DNA of 64,000 bases from Pseudomonas sp. Bout1 (GTDB lineage: Bacteria; Pseudomonadota; Gammaproteobacteria; Pseudomonadales; Pseudomonadaceae): NCBI RefSeq assembly GCF_034314165.1, contig NZ_JAVIWK010000001.1, forward strand, positions 5,099,001-5,163,000. Direction: 5' to 3'. Below the pieces are notes generated by a model. That model was given only the letters and a program-made list of their open reading frames with translations. It was not told where the DNA came from and made no database searches. A program made the position numbers and the translations under genes. This document shows positions 25,686 through 35,484 of this stretch, piece by piece; positions within the stretch are counted from its first letter, which is position 1, and every line of letters starts with the position of its first letter.

Positions 25686-27646
25686 CGAAAGTGCCCAACC
25701 ATGCCTTTAAGCTCCGTACCCAACTGTGCCAGCTCAATGCTCGACGCCGCATTGCCTTGCATGCTCAACGCCGATTGATCGGCACTCGCACGAATGCTGG
25801 TAACGCTGCGATTGATCTCCTCGGCCACCGAGCTTTGCTCTTCTGCCGCCGCAGCAATCTGCTGGTTCATCTGCTGGATCAGCGACACCGCCGCCGCAAT
25901 GCTGCCCAGGGCACTTTCAGTTTCAAGGGCATCACTGACCGCAAGCTTCACCAACTCACCGCTCTGCTTGATCTGCTGCACTGAAGACTGCGCAGCACTG
26001 CGCAACGTACTGACCAACCGTTCGATTTCTTCGGTCGATTGCTGGGTACGCTTGGCCAGCGCCCGAACCTCATCCGCCACCACCGCAAAACCTCGGCCCT
26101 GCTCACCTGCCCGTGCCGCCTCGATTGCGGCGTTCAGGGCGAGCAAGTTGGTTTGCTCGGCCACGCTTTTGATCACCTCAAGCACCGTGCCGATATTCTG
26201 GATTTCGGCGCTCAGGCTTTCGATGCTGGTACTGGCAGAGGTGGCGGAACTGGCCAGCAACTCGATACGCTGCAAGCTCTGGCGCACCACCTGCTGGCCG
26301 CTGTCGACCTTGTCATCTGCCGTCTGCGCAGCCTGGGCCGCTTCCTCGGCATTGCGCGCCACGTCGTGCACGGTGGCGGTCATCTGGTTCATGGCCGTGG
26401 CTACTTGCTCGGTCTCTTCCTTTTGGCTGCTGACCTCAATGTTGGTCTGCTCGGTCACACTGGACAACGAATGGGCAGAGCTGGCGAGTTGCTCGATACC
26501 CGCCTGCAACCCGCTGACCATACTGCTCAGGCCACTGCTCATCTGTTGCATCGCCAGCATCAACTGGCCCATCTCGTCCCGGCGGCTGACGTCCATGCGC
26601 CCGCTGAGATCACCGGCGGCAATTTGCTGGGCCACCGCAATTACGCTGCGCAGCGGTGCAACGATCAACCGGGTAATGATCCAGGCCGCAATCAACCCCA
26701 TCAGCAGCGCCAGGGCTGAAGAGCCGATGATCAGCAACGCGCTTTTCTTCAACTGCGCCTGCATCGACAGGTCTTCTGCGTCGTAGGCCTGATTGACCCG
26801 TGTCACCACCTCGGCGGCACGCTCGTGCAGTTGCTTGTAGACCACCTTTTCCTGGGCCAGCAGCCCGGTGTACTCGCCGAGTTTTTCGCTGAAGGCCGCG
26901 ATATGCCCGGACACCTCGTTAAGTACGGTTTGGTAGCCTGGGTCCTTGACTGCGGTTTTCAGCTGTTCAACCTGGGCCAGGGCCTGGTCGGCCTGTTCGA
27001 TCTTGCCTTGCTCGGCGTTCTCGTCATCGCCCTTGCGGCTCTGGTCCAGGCGCACGTGCGCTTCGTTCATGGCTTGCAGCATCAGGCGCGATACCTGGCT
27101 GACCTGCCCCGCCTGCTCGATAAATTCGGCGCCTTCCTTGCCCTGGCTTTCCTTGAGGCCATAGGCACCGTCGTCCGCCAGCCCGGCCTGCAACACGTCG
27201 AGGTTGTTGGCGACACTGGAGACCGACCAACTGGCCATTTCCAGTGCCAGGTCTTTGGTCTGGGTCAGTTCGACAAACTCGTCGAATGCCTTGCGATACG
27301 CCGCCAGCGCCTGCTCTACGTCGGTCATCACCGCAACGTTGGTGGCCGACTGCGCCTTGAGAGTAGCGGCCTGGGCAGCCAACCCGTCGACGCTTTCGTG
27401 CAAGGCGTCGACCGACTTGGGGTCGGCATGCAGCGCGTAGTCCTGCTCGATCAAGCGCACCTTGAGCAGGCCACTGTTAAGCGCCGACATGGCTTTAAGG
27501 CCCTCGAAGCGCTGGCCGACGGTTTGCAGCGACCACACGCCAATCGCCGCCACCAGTGCCGTCAACAGCAGCACCAAGGCAAAGCCCAAGCCCAGTTTTT
27601 TTGCCATACCCAGGTTGGCAAAACGTCGTTGCACGGCAGAAATCAT
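25679..27646 (-). CDS. Methyl-accepting chemotaxis protein with HBM-type sensor domain
   Basis: 655 residues from the ATG at 27646 (AGGA upstream). First membrane helix at residues ~15-35; a large (~260-residue) all-helical periplasmic domain, the right size for a helical bimodular (HBM) sensor as in P. putida McpS; second helix [20 protein letters not shown]; a HAMP domain; then the signalling hairpin with tip [20 protein letters not shown] and [22 protein letters not shown] receptors studied so far bind TCA intermediates or related acids; the ligand here is not known. It signals through CheA/CheW encoded elsewhere. Confidence 0.9.
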   Translation of the reverse strand: MISAVQRRFANLGMAKKLGLGFALVLLLTALVAAIGVWSLQTVGQRFEGLKAMSALNSGLLKVRLIEQDYALHADPKSVDALHESVDGLAAQAATLKAQSATNVAVMTDVEQALAAYRKAFDEFVELTQTKDLALEMASWSVSSVANNLDVLQAGLADDGAYGLKESQGKEGAEFIEQAGQVSQVSRLMLQAMNEAHVRLDQSRKGDDENAEQGKIEQADQALAQVEQLKTAVKDPGYQTVLNEVSGHIAAFSEKLGEYTGLLAQEKVVYKQLHERAAEVVTRVNQAYDAEDLSMQAQLKKSALLIIGSSALALLMGLIAAWIITRLIVAPLRSVIAVAQQIAAGDLSGRMDVSRRDEMGQLMLAMQQMSSGLSSMVSGLQAGIEQLASSAHSLSSVTEQTNIEVSSQKEETEQVATAMNQMTATVHDVARNAEEAAQAAQTADDKVDSGQQVVRQSLQRIELLASSATSASTSIESLSAEIQNIGTVLEVIKSVAEQTNLLALNAAIEAARAGEQGRGFAVVADEVRALAKRTQQSTEEIERLVSTLRSAAQSSVQQIKQSGELVKLAVSDALETESALGSIAAAVSLIQQMNQQIAAAAEEQSSVAEEINRSVTSIRASADQSALSMQGNAASSIELAQLGTELKGMVGHFRL

Positions 27647-27761
27647 TGCACTTGAGTCCTCTTGCAATGGCGAATGCCATCAAGCCCGGTTTCGATGCAA
27701 CGAGATTCGCAACCCCGGGGCATTGAACACAAGCGTTTGGCGCCACAATAATGGCAAAAAG

Positions 27762-29186
27762 CTACATCCTCGTCGTTTTCAGAATGGTAGAGGTCGATCC
27801 TGCCGGACCCATGGCCTTGAACAGCGCGAGGGCGCGCCGATCAGCAGCATAGGCTACGTTGATGCGCAGCCAGTCGCTGTGTTCGCCCGTCGGGCTGAAA
27901 AGCGCCCCCGGCGACAGCAATACCCCCAGCCGACGAGCCCGTGCCTGCAACGTCGAGCAGTCACCCACGCCAGGGCGCGCCCACAGGAACATGCCACCCG
28001 CCGGCACCGCAAACACCTCCCACTCCTCGTCTTCCAGCACCTGCAGGGTCATGGCCATTTCCGCGCCCAGGCGTCGGCGCAGGCGGTGCACCCACTTGCG
28101 GTAGGTGCCGTTGGCCAGCAACGTCGCCACCACCGCCTCGGCAAACCGCGACGTGCCGATGCCGGTCAGGGTCTTGACCCTGGCCAGTTGCGCAATGATC
28201 GCCCCGCTGGCCGTTAGATACCCCACGCGCAAGGCGCTGCTGAGGGTCTTGGAGAAGCTCGAGATATAGATCACCCGGTCCTCGTGGGGCAACGCCGACA
28301 GCCGGGTGCACGTGGCAGGTTGCAGGTCGCCGAAGACGTCTTCCTCGACAATGAAAAAGCCCTGGGAATGGGCCAGTTGCAACAAACGCTCGGCCACCGG
28401 CAAGGACAGGCTGGTACCGGTCGGGTTGTGATACAGGCTGTTAATGAACAGGCACTTGGGCCGGTGCCCGCGTAACAGCGCCTCCAGTGCAGGCATGTCC
28501 GGGCCGCCACGTGTGCGCGGCACTTCCAGCAGCTTGATGCCGTGGAACGCCAGTAAACGGTAGAGGTTGCCGTACCCTGGGCTTTCTACCACCACGGTGT
28601 CGCCGGCCTTGAGCAGCGTACGTATCAGCAGGTCCTGGGCGTGACTTGCGCCCTGGGTGGTGAGGATATGGTCGACCTGGGTTGCAACGTGGATGTGGGA
28701 CAGGCGCTTGAGCAACTGTTCGCGCAGGGCCGGTAAGCCCAGCGGGGTGCTGTAGTTAAAGACGGCGGCAGTATCAGTACGGGTGACTTCACGAATCGCG
28801 TAGCTGATGTCATCGCTCTCGCGCCAGGTGTCCGGCAGCCAACCGCACCCCAGCTTCAACTCACCCAGTTGATTGTCGGTGAAGACGCCCCACCCGGACT
28901 CGGCCCCCTCATACCATTGGTTTTCGCTACTCGGACCTTTGACGGTGCAAGGCTCGGCCACGAAGAAACCCGCACCGTGCCTGGAGGCCAGCACGCCCTG
29001 GGCAACCATCCGCTCAAACGCCTCAATGACGCTGGACTGACTGAGCAGGTTGTCGCGGGCCAGTTGCCGCACCGAGGGCAACCGCGTCCCCGGGCTGGCC
29101 CCGCTCTCGCGAATCCAGGCGGCCAACGCGCTGACGATTTGCTGCACCACCGGTACAAGGGCTTGTCGATCGATCCCTAAATCCAT
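27762..29186 (-). CDS. MocR-type regulator (GntR domain fused to aminotransferase fold)
   Basis: 474 residues from the ATG at 29186 (GTGAG upstream); a GTG at 29234 would add 16 residues. The N-terminal GntR winged helix includes PGTRLPSVRQLARDNLLSQS. The rest is a fold-type I aminotransferase domain: TTQGASHAQDLLIRTLL, NPTGTSLSLPVAERLL, and the PLP lysine in ISSFSKTLSSALRVGYL. MocR proteins use PLP as a sensor for amino acids or vitamin B6 and usually control a neighbouring gene; the SDR gene upstream runs on the same strand, so the target is unclear. Confidence 0.9.
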   Translation of the reverse strand: MDLGIDRQALVPVVQQIVSALAAWIRESGASPGTRLPSVRQLARDNLLSQSSVIEAFERMVAQGVLASRHGAGFFVAEPCTVKGPSSENQWYEGAESGWGVFTDNQLGELKLGCGWLPDTWRESDDISYAIREVTRTDTAAVFNYSTPLGLPALREQLLKRLSHIHVATQVDHILTTQGASHAQDLLIRTLLKAGDTVVVESPGYGNLYRLLAFHGIKLLEVPRTRGGPDMPALEALLRGHRPKCLFINSLYHNPTGTSLSLPVAERLLQLAHSQGFFIVEEDVFGDLQPATCTRLSALPHEDRVIYISSFSKTLSSALRVGYLTASGAIIAQLARVKTLTGIGTSRFAEAVVATLLANGTYRKWVHRLRRRLGAEMAMTLQVLEDEEWEVFAVPAGGMFLWARPGVGDCSTLQARARRLGVLLSPGALFSPTGEHSDWLRINVAYAADRRALALFKAMGPAGSTSTILKTTRM

Positions 29187-29389
29187 GAGCCACTCACTTA
29201 AACTGTTGTCATTTAACCCAAACCAGTTAAGCACAGAAGCTCGATGACAGCCGTGGTGAACATTTATTAAATCATTGATTTAATTGAATTATTTACCTAC
29301 TGATACACATTCAACCAAGGCATCTGGCCACCTGCGGAAAAGCCTCACAGCGCCTCCAACGCTTTTCTGAATGGTATCAGCGCCAGTTC

Positions 29390-30151
29390 CTAAATCGCCG
29401 TTGCACCACCGTCCACCGCCAATGCCTGGCCTGTGGTAAATGCCGCACCGTCGCTGCACAGATAAAGCACGGCGCTGGCGATTTCCTCGACCTTGCCGAT
29501 ACGCCCGACCGGGTGCATGGCGGCAGCAAATTCGGCTTTGCGCGGGTCGGCCTCATAGGCACGGCGGAACATATCGGTGTCGATCACTGCCGGGCATACT
29601 GCGTTGACGCGAATTTTCTTTTTCGCGTACTCGATCGCCGCCGATTTGGTCAGGCCGATCACCGCGTGCTTGGACGCGGCGTAGATACTCATCTTCGGCG
29701 CGGCCCCGAGGCCAGCCACCGACGCGGTGTTGACGATGGCACCACCGCCCTGAGCCAGCAGCAACGGCAATTGATACTTCATGCACAACCACACACCCTT
29801 GACGTTGACGCCCATGATTGCGTCGAACTCGTCCAGGCTGCCGTCGGCCAACTTGCCCTTCTCGATCTCGATCCCGGCATTGTTGAACGCGTAGTCCAGG
29901 CGGCCATAGGCGGCCACGGTGTGCTGCATCAACTGCTGTACATCTGCCTCAAGGGTGACATTGCAGCGCACAAACACCGCTTCGCCACCGGCCTGATGAA
30001 TCAGCGCCACGGTGCCCTCGCCGCCCGCCACATCCAGGTCGGCGACCACGACTTTCAAGCCTTCAGCGGCGAACGCCAGCGCGGTGGCGCGGCCGATGCC
30101 GGCGGCCGCGCCGGTCACCAGGGCGACCTGGCCGGAAAATGTCATGCTCAT
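29390..30151 (-). CDS. Short-chain dehydrogenase/reductase
   Basis: 253 residues from the ATG at 30151 with AAGGA 8 bases upstream. Classical SDR: NAD(P)-binding VTGAAAGIGRATAL, structural NNAG, catalytic YAASKHAVIG and the serine in NTASVAGLG. VVADLDVAGGEG places an Asp at the end of the second strand, which favours NAD over NADP. Substrate unknown; family members oxidise alcohols, sugars or ketoacyl compounds. The 150 AT-rich bases after its stop lie before the MocR gene. Confidence 0.9.
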   Translation of the reverse strand: MSMTFSGQVALVTGAAAGIGRATALAFAAEGLKVVVADLDVAGGEGTVALIHQAGGEAVFVRCNVTLEADVQQLMQHTVAAYGRLDYAFNNAGIEIEKGKLADGSLDEFDAIMGVNVKGVWLCMKYQLPLLLAQGGGAIVNTASVAGLGAAPKMSIYAASKHAVIGLTKSAAIEYAKKKIRVNAVCPAVIDTDMFRRAYEADPRKAEFAAAMHPVGRIGKVEEIASAVLYLCSDGAAFTTGQALAVDGGATAI

Positions 30152-30377
30152 GCTGATGTCCTTCGATGGGAGGCTGGATGACCCCAGTCTAGCCAGCGCC
30201 GCCATGGGCGTGGCAGCACTATCAAACCCCCGGTTGGCGAACCATGAGCCGCAGTGATAACGGCACCGGCGCCACTATCATCACAGTGGATCGACGGGCA
30301 TTCGCAGTGCCCGCGAACCTTGCCGGTGCGGCCCGAAGGGTCTATCACTCAAGGTCCACTTCTCAAGAGTCCCTGCC

Positions 30378-31385
30378 ATGACTGCCCAGACCAACCGCCA
30401 ATTCCTGCTCGCCAAACGCCCGGTCGGCGCTGCCACGCGGGACACCTTCACCTACCAGGAAGTGCCGGTGGGCACGCCCCAGGACGGCCAGGTGCTGGTG
30501 CACAACGAATACCTGTCTTTGGACCCGGCCATGCGTGGCTGGATGAACGAGGGCAAATCCTACATTCCGCCAGTAGGTATCGGCGAAGTCATGCGCGCCT
30601 TGGGCGTAGGCAAGGTGATCGCTTCGAACAACCCGAAATTTGCCGTGGGGGATTACGTCAATGGCGCCCTGGGCGTGCAGGATTACTTCCTCGGCGAGCC
30701 GCGAGGTTTCTACAAGGTCGACCCGAAACTGGCACCTTTGCCGCGCTATCTATCAGCGTTGGGGATGACCGGCATGACGGCCTACTTCGCCCTGCTGGAC
30801 ACCGGTGCACCCAAGGCCGGCGATACCGTGGTGATTTCCGGCGCGGCCGGTGCGGTGGGCAGCATTGCCGGGCAGATTGCCAAGATCAAGGGCTGCCGCG
30901 TGGTGGGCATTGCCGGCGGTGCCGACAAATGCAAGTTCCTGGTGGATGAGCTGGGTTTTGATGCGGCCATCGACTACAAGAACGAGGACGTGCATGCCGG
31001 CCTCAAGCGCGAATGCCCGAAAGGTGTGGACGTGTATTTCGATAACGTTGGCGGAGACATTCTCGACGCGGTACTCAGCCGCCTGGCGTTGAAAGCGCGC
31101 GTGGTGATCTGCGGCGCCATCAGCCAGTACAACAATAAGGAAGCCGTGAAAGGGCCGGCCAACTACCTGTCATTGCTGGTCAATCGTGCGCGCATGGAAG
31201 GGTTCGTGGTGATGGACCACGCGGCGAATTTTGCCGCCGCCGGGCAGGAGATGGCCGGCTGGATGGCTCAGGGAAAGCTCAAGAGCAAGGAAGATATTGT
31301 CGAGGGGCTGGAGACGTTCCCGGAAACATTGATGAAGCTGTTCAACGGCGAGAACTTTGGGAAATTGGTACTGAAAGTCAGCTGA
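30378..31385 (+). CDS. NADP-dependent medium-chain oxidoreductase (CurA/leukotriene reductase type)
   Basis: 335 residues. N-terminal GroES-like domain with LSLDPAMRGWMNEGKSYIPP, then a Rossmann domain with VVISGAAGAVGSIAGQIAKI and YFDNVGGDILDAVL. These words mark the zinc-free MDR branch that includes E. coli CurA and mammalian prostaglandin reductases, which reduce alpha,beta-unsaturated ketones with NADPH. It is divergent from the SDR gene; a detoxification role for both is a reasonable inference. Confidence 0.9.
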   Translation: MTAQTNRQFLLAKRPVGAATRDTFTYQEVPVGTPQDGQVLVHNEYLSLDPAMRGWMNEGKSYIPPVGIGEVMRALGVGKVIASNNPKFAVGDYVNGALGVQDYFLGEPRGFYKVDPKLAPLPRYLSALGMTGMTAYFALLDTGAPKAGDTVVISGAAGAVGSIAGQIAKIKGCRVVGIAGGADKCKFLVDELGFDAAIDYKNEDVHAGLKRECPKGVDVYFDNVGGDILDAVLSRLALKARVVICGAISQYNNKEAVKGPANYLSLLVNRARMEGFVVMDHAANFAAAGQEMAGWMAQGKLKSKEDIVEGLETFPETLMKLFNGENFGKLVLKVS

Positions 31386-31406
31386 CCGTTCTGCACACAC
31401 GATTAA

Positions 31407-31494
31407 TGTGGGAGCCAGCCTTGCCCACGATGCAGGCGACTCGGTGTTTCAGTGATACCGAGGCGATGCTATCGCAGGCAAGCCAGCCCCCACA
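31407..31494. repeat. REPIN
   Basis: An 88-base unit: left REP TGTGGGAGCCAGCCTTGCCC, right REP GCAAGCCAGCCCCCACA, inverted, between convergent genes. The left arm is diverged (CCAGCC for CTGGCT). Confidence 0.8.
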
Positions 31495-31513
31495 GAGGCC
31501 GTGGCCGCTTTAG

Positions 31514-32212
31514 TCAGGCGATCTCGGCAACCACCGCCGCCAGTGCCTTGGCCGGGTCGGCCGCCTGGCTGATCGGGCGACCGATCACCAGGTAATCGGA
31601 ACCGGCGTCCAGGGCCTGGCGCGGCGTGAGGATGCGCCGCTGGTCATCCTGGGCGCTGCCCGCCGGGCGAATCCCGGGGGTCACCAGTTGCAGCGACGGG
31701 TGGGCCGCCTTCAGCGCCTGGGCTTCCAGCGCCGAACACACCAGGCCGTCCAGGCCAGCCTTTTGCGCCAGCGCGGCAAGGCGCAACACTTGTTCCTGTG
31801 GCTCGATGTCCAGGCCGATGCCGGCCAGGTCTTCCCGTTCCATGCTGGTCAGCACGGTCACGCCAATCAACAGCGGCTTGGGGCCGCTGCGCTGATCGAG
31901 AACTTCACGGCAAGCGGCCATCATGCGCAAACCGCCGGAGCAGTGTACGTTGACCATCCACACGCCCATTTCGGCGGCAGCCTTGACGGCCATCGCGGTG
32001 GTGTTAGGGATGTCGTGGAATTTCAGGTCGAGGAACACCTCGAAGCCTTTGTCACGCAACGTGCCGACAATTTCTGCGGCGCAACTGGTGAACAGTTCCT
32101 TGCCAACCTTGACGCGGCACAGCTTGGGGTCCAACTGGTCAGCCAGCTTCAGTGCGGCGTCACGGGTGGGGTAATCCAGGGCGACGATGATAGGAGTCTG
32201 GCAGACGGACAT
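31514..32212 (-). CDS. pyrF: Orotidine 5'-phosphate decarboxylase
   Basis: 232 residues, standard PyrF length. The catalytic Asp-Lys-Asp array is clear in [20 protein letters not shown], with VALDYP at the start, [18 protein letters not shown] (phosphate loop) and DYLVIGRPI near the end. It decarboxylates OMP to UMP, the last step of de novo pyrimidine synthesis, in the cytoplasm. It stands alone on the minus strand between a REPIN and the two-component pair. Confidence 0.97.
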   Translation of the reverse strand: MSVCQTPIIVALDYPTRDAALKLADQLDPKLCRVKVGKELFTSCAAEIVGTLRDKGFEVFLDLKFHDIPNTTAMAVKAAAEMGVWMVNVHCSGGLRMMAACREVLDQRSGPKPLLIGVTVLTSMEREDLAGIGLDIEPQEQVLRLAALAQKAGLDGLVCSALEAQALKAAHPSLQLVTPGIRPAGSAQDDQRRILTPRQALDAGSDYLVIGRPISQAADPAKALAAVVAEIA

Positions 32213-32502
32213 TGGAATGGGCTCTCAGGCAAGTCGAAATCGGCGCGGATTGTAGCGCAAGCAGCGCGTTTGCGGGATCCGATGATCGGTAATTAACGAT
32301 TTAGCCGCCAGATTGCGGGCCTTCAGGCAATTGTGTCAAAACCGATACATTCCCGACATGCCTGCAATACCCCCAAAGATTAGCCTCGCACACGTGAACC
32401 GCCGTACAGAACTTCCAGCCCCGAGGCTGGGCGCCTATGCTGAACGCAACAACCTCGCCGCCGACCTTCGGCCCGGCGGCCAACCAGGTAGATGATCGCA
32501 CC

Positions 32503-33267
32503 ATGCAAACCCTGACTCCTGTGCTGAATGACGATCAAAAAGGCTCGCTCCCGGGTGACGACAAGCGCTGGAACACTCGCGCGCTGATCGTCGACGACGA
32601 CCTGCCGATCCGCGAACTGCTGATCGATTACCTGGCACGCTTCAATATCCTCGCCAGCGGCGTGACCGATGGCGCCGCCATGCGCCAGGCCATGCAAGCC
32701 GAAACCTTCGACGTGGTGGTGCTCGACCTGATGCTGCCCGGCGAAGACGGTTTGTCACTGTGCCGCTGGCTGCGGGCGGAATCGGACATCCCGATCCTGA
32801 TGCTCACCGCCCGCTGCGAACCCACCGACCGCATCATCGGCCTGGAACTGGGGGCCGACGACTACATGTCCAAGCCCTTCGAGCCCCGTGAGCTGGTGGC
32901 ACGCATCCAGACCATCCTGCGCCGGGTGCGTGATGACCGCACCGAGCAACGCGCAAATATCCGCTTCGACAACTGGCGCCTCAACAGCGTGCTGCGCCAA
33001 CTGGTGGCCGACGACGGCCTGGTGGTGCCGCTGTCCAACGCCGAGTTCCGTTTGCTGTGGGTATTCATCGAACGCCCACGTCGGGTGCTGAGTCGCGAAC
33101 AGTTGCTGGACGCGGCACGCGGTCGCTCCATCGAGGCGTTTGATCGCAGCATCGACCTGCTGGTGTCGCGCCTGCGACAAAAGCTTGGGGATGACCCCAA
33201 GGCTCCGCAGTTGATCAAGACCGTGCGCGGCGAAGGCTACCTGTTCGACGCCCGGGATATCGGCTGA
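32503..33267 (+). CDS. OmpR-family response regulator
   Basis: 254 residues from the ATG at 32503; an ATG at 32437 with a better-spaced GAGG would add 22 residues, so the start is uncertain. Receiver domain from about residue 27: ALIVDDDLPIRELL, phospho-acceptor VVVLDLMLPGEDG, ILMLTAR and the Lys in DDYMSKPFEPRELVARI. C-terminal winged helix with PLSNAEFRLLWVFIERP and SIDLLVSRLRQKLG. Its stop shares a base with the kinase start (TGATG). The ~25 residues before the receiver are unusual and probably unstructured. Confidence 0.92.
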   Translation: MQTLTPVLNDDQKGSLPGDDKRWNTRALIVDDDLPIRELLIDYLARFNILASGVTDGAAMRQAMQAETFDVVVLDLMLPGEDGLSLCRWLRAESDIPILMLTARCEPTDRIIGLELGADDYMSKPFEPRELVARIQTILRRVRDDRTEQRANIRFDNWRLNSVLRQLVADDGLVVPLSNAEFRLLWVFIERPRRVLSREQLLDAARGRSIEAFDRSIDLLVSRLRQKLGDDPKAPQLIKTVRGEGYLFDARDIG

Positions 33268-34304
33268 TGCGCAACGCCTTCAACACCCTGTTCGGGCGGC
33301 TGTTCGGTGTGTTGCTGGTGGCGATTGTGCTGGCCCATGTGCTGGCAATTTTCTGGTTTCACCACTACGGTCCGCCGCCGCCACCGCCCCACGAGACCTT
33401 CATCGAGCAACCGGACGGCACCCTGACGCCCATGCCCAAGGAGCATCGTCGTCCGTGGTTCGGTGGGCCTGTGGTACCGCTGACCTTCCAGTTCATTTCG
33501 CTGATCGTCGCCGCCTGGTACGGCGCCAAGTTACTCAGCCGGCCGATCCAGCGCCTGAGCGCCGCAGCCGAGCGCCTGAGCCTGGATCTGGACAGCCCGC
33601 CATTAAATGAGTCCGGCCCACGGGAAGCGCGGCAAGCGGCGTCGACCTTCAACCTGATGCAAAAGCGCATCCGCGAACAGGTCACCCAGCGCGCCCGCAT
33701 GCTTGGCGCCGTGTCCCACGACCTGCGCACACCGCTGTCACGGCTCAAGCTGCGCCTGGAACAGATCGAAGACACCAAGCTGCAAGGCCAGATGCGCCAG
33801 GACCTGGACGACATGATCGGCATGCTCGACGCCACCCTGAGCTACCTGCACGAGCAACGCACCAGCGAAACCCGGCATTGGCTGGATGTGCAGGCGCTGG
33901 TGGAATCCTTGAGTGAAAACGCCCAGGACCGGGGCTCCGACGTGCAATGCAGTGGTGCATGCACGCCGCTGCAGGTGCAACCGATGGCCCTGCGCTCCTG
34001 CCTCAATAACCTGATCGACAATGCCTTGCGGTATGCCGGCACGGCGCGCATCGAACTGGCAGACAGCCCGCAGGCGCTGGTGATCAAGGTGATCGATCAT
34101 GGGCCGGGGATTGCGGCGGATAAACGTGAAGCGGTGTTTGAGCCGTTTTATCGGCTGGAAGGCTCGCGCAACCGTAACTCCGGCGGCGTGGGCCTGGGCA
34201 TGACCATTTCCAAGGAAGCGGTTGAGCGCCTCGGTGGGCGGCTGAACCTGGAGGAAACCCATGGCGGTGGCCTGACGGCAGTGATGTGGCTGCCCAGGGC
34301 TTGA
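33267..34304 (+). CDS. EnvZ-like sensor histidine kinase
   Basis: 345 residues. First helix VLLVAIVLAHVLAIFWF, then a very short periplasmic stretch of about 45 residues opening with HHYGPPPPPPHE, then a second helix FQFISLIVAAWYGAKL. A HAMP domain, the phospho-acceptor GAVSHDLRTPLSRLKLRLEQ and the ATP-binding NLIDNALRYAG, DHGPGIAADK and GGVGLGMTISKE follow. The periplasmic part is too small for a folded ligand domain, so it probably senses membrane state or a partner, as EnvZ-like kinases can. Translationally coupled to the regulator. Confidence 0.92.
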   Translation: MRNAFNTLFGRLFGVLLVAIVLAHVLAIFWFHHYGPPPPPPHETFIEQPDGTLTPMPKEHRRPWFGGPVVPLTFQFISLIVAAWYGAKLLSRPIQRLSAAAERLSLDLDSPPLNESGPREARQAASTFNLMQKRIREQVTQRARMLGAVSHDLRTPLSRLKLRLEQIEDTKLQGQMRQDLDDMIGMLDATLSYLHEQRTSETRHWLDVQALVESLSENAQDRGSDVQCSGACTPLQVQPMALRSCLNNLIDNALRYAGTARIELADSPQALVIKVIDHGPGIAADKREAVFEPFYRLEGSRNRNSGGVGLGMTISKEAVERLGGRLNLEETHGGGLTAVMWLPRA

Positions 34305-34316
34305 GCCATACCCAAG

Positions 34317-34332
34317 CCAATGTGGGAGTTGG
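34317..34332. repeat. Degenerate REP fragment
   Basis: AATGTGGGAGTTGGCT resembles half of the TGTGGGAGCTGGCTTGCC REP family. It lies between the convergent kinase and AI-2E permease genes with no partner arm. Confidence 0.4.
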
Positions 34333-34349
34333 CTCAGACCCTTCGCCAA

Positions 34350-35411
34350 TCAGCCGGTTTTATCTTCGCGCCGAACCTGAGCCTGGCTGGCGCTCCAGTC
34401 GGTCAGCAAGCTATACGCCACCGCCAGCAACGTCGGGCCGATGAACAGGCCGATGAAGCCAAACGCAATCAACCCGCCAAACACCCCCAGCAGCACGATC
34501 ACCAGCGGCAGGTTGCCGCCACGGCTGATCAGGTATGGCTTGAGCACGTTGTCCACGCCGCTGATGATGAACGTACCCCACACCCCGAGAAACACCGCAT
34601 AGGTGTAGTCGCCCTTCCAGGCCAGCCACGCGGTGGCCGGGATCCAGATCAGCGGCGGGCCCATGGGAATCAGGCTGAGCAGGAACGTCACGATGCCCAG
34701 CACCAGCGCCCCCGGCACACCGGCAATCCAGAAGCCGATCAGCGCCAGCAAGGCTTGGGCGGCTGCAGTGCCGATCACACCGTTGACCACCCGTTGCACG
34801 GTGCCCGCCACCAGTTCGATGTAGTAACCGGCCCGTTCGCCGATCAGGCGCTCCAGCAGGCGATGCACAAACATCGCCAGACGCGGCCCGTCCCGGTAGA
34901 AAAAGAACACGAACACCAGGCTCAGGGTCAGCTCCAGGATGCCACCGCCGATCTGTGCGCTGCGGGCCAGCAACCAGTTGCCAACCTGCCCCAGGTACGG
35001 CTTGAGGGTGACCATCAGCGCCGCGCCCTGCTGGTCGATGCTGTCCCACATCGCCACTAATCGCTCGCCAACAAACGGAATGGAGCCAAGCCAAGTGGGC
35101 GCCTCTGGCAAGCCGTCCACCTGGATATCCTTGATCAGGCCCACGGCATCGCGCACATGGTCGGCCAGGTTGAACCCCAGCCATACCAGCGGTAACGCCA
35201 CTAACAGCATCCAGACCAGGGTCAGGATTCCGGCCGCCAGGGACTCACGCCCGCCCAGCCAACGCGTGAGCACGCGCATGACCGGCCAACTGGCAAATGC
35301 CAGCACCGCCCCCCAGAACAGCGCCGACCAGAACGGCGCCATCACCCAGAAGCTGGCACCAAACAACACCAGCAGCAGGATCTGCACCAGCAGGCGATCG
35401 TTATTGAGCAT
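34350..35411 (-). CDS. AI-2E-family membrane protein
   Basis: 353 residues with about eight hydrophobic helices and a soluble segment between helices 3 and 4. FIGLFIGPTLLAVAYSLL near the C-terminus and PLGV/PMGPPLIWIPATAWLA are family signatures. The family holds TqsA/YdgG, YhhQ-like and Na+/H+ or Li+ exporters, so exchange of small molecules or cations is likely but AI-2 export should not be assumed. It converges on the histidine kinase gene. Confidence 0.87.
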   Translation of the reverse strand: MLNNDRLLVQILLLVLFGASFWVMAPFWSALFWGAVLAFASWPVMRVLTRWLGGRESLAAGILTLVWMLLVALPLVWLGFNLADHVRDAVGLIKDIQVDGLPEAPTWLGSIPFVGERLVAMWDSIDQQGAALMVTLKPYLGQVGNWLLARSAQIGGGILELTLSLVFVFFFYRDGPRLAMFVHRLLERLIGERAGYYIELVAGTVQRVVNGVIGTAAAQALLALIGFWIAGVPGALVLGIVTFLLSLIPMGPPLIWIPATAWLAWKGDYTYAVFLGVWGTFIISGVDNVLKPYLISRGGNLPLVIVLLGVFGGLIAFGFIGLFIGPTLLAVAYSLLTDWSASQAQVRREDKTG

Positions 35412-35484
35412 GTGGTTTCTCGAAAAGAAGTCTGTAAGAGGAAGAGCTTAGGCGAACGGCGCGGGTCCGTTCGCCCTGGAACGG

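Noticed and set aside
34350..35411. AI-2E protein as an autoinducer-2 exporter
   Set aside because: The family name is historical; no luxS or AI-2 genes lie nearby and many members move cations.
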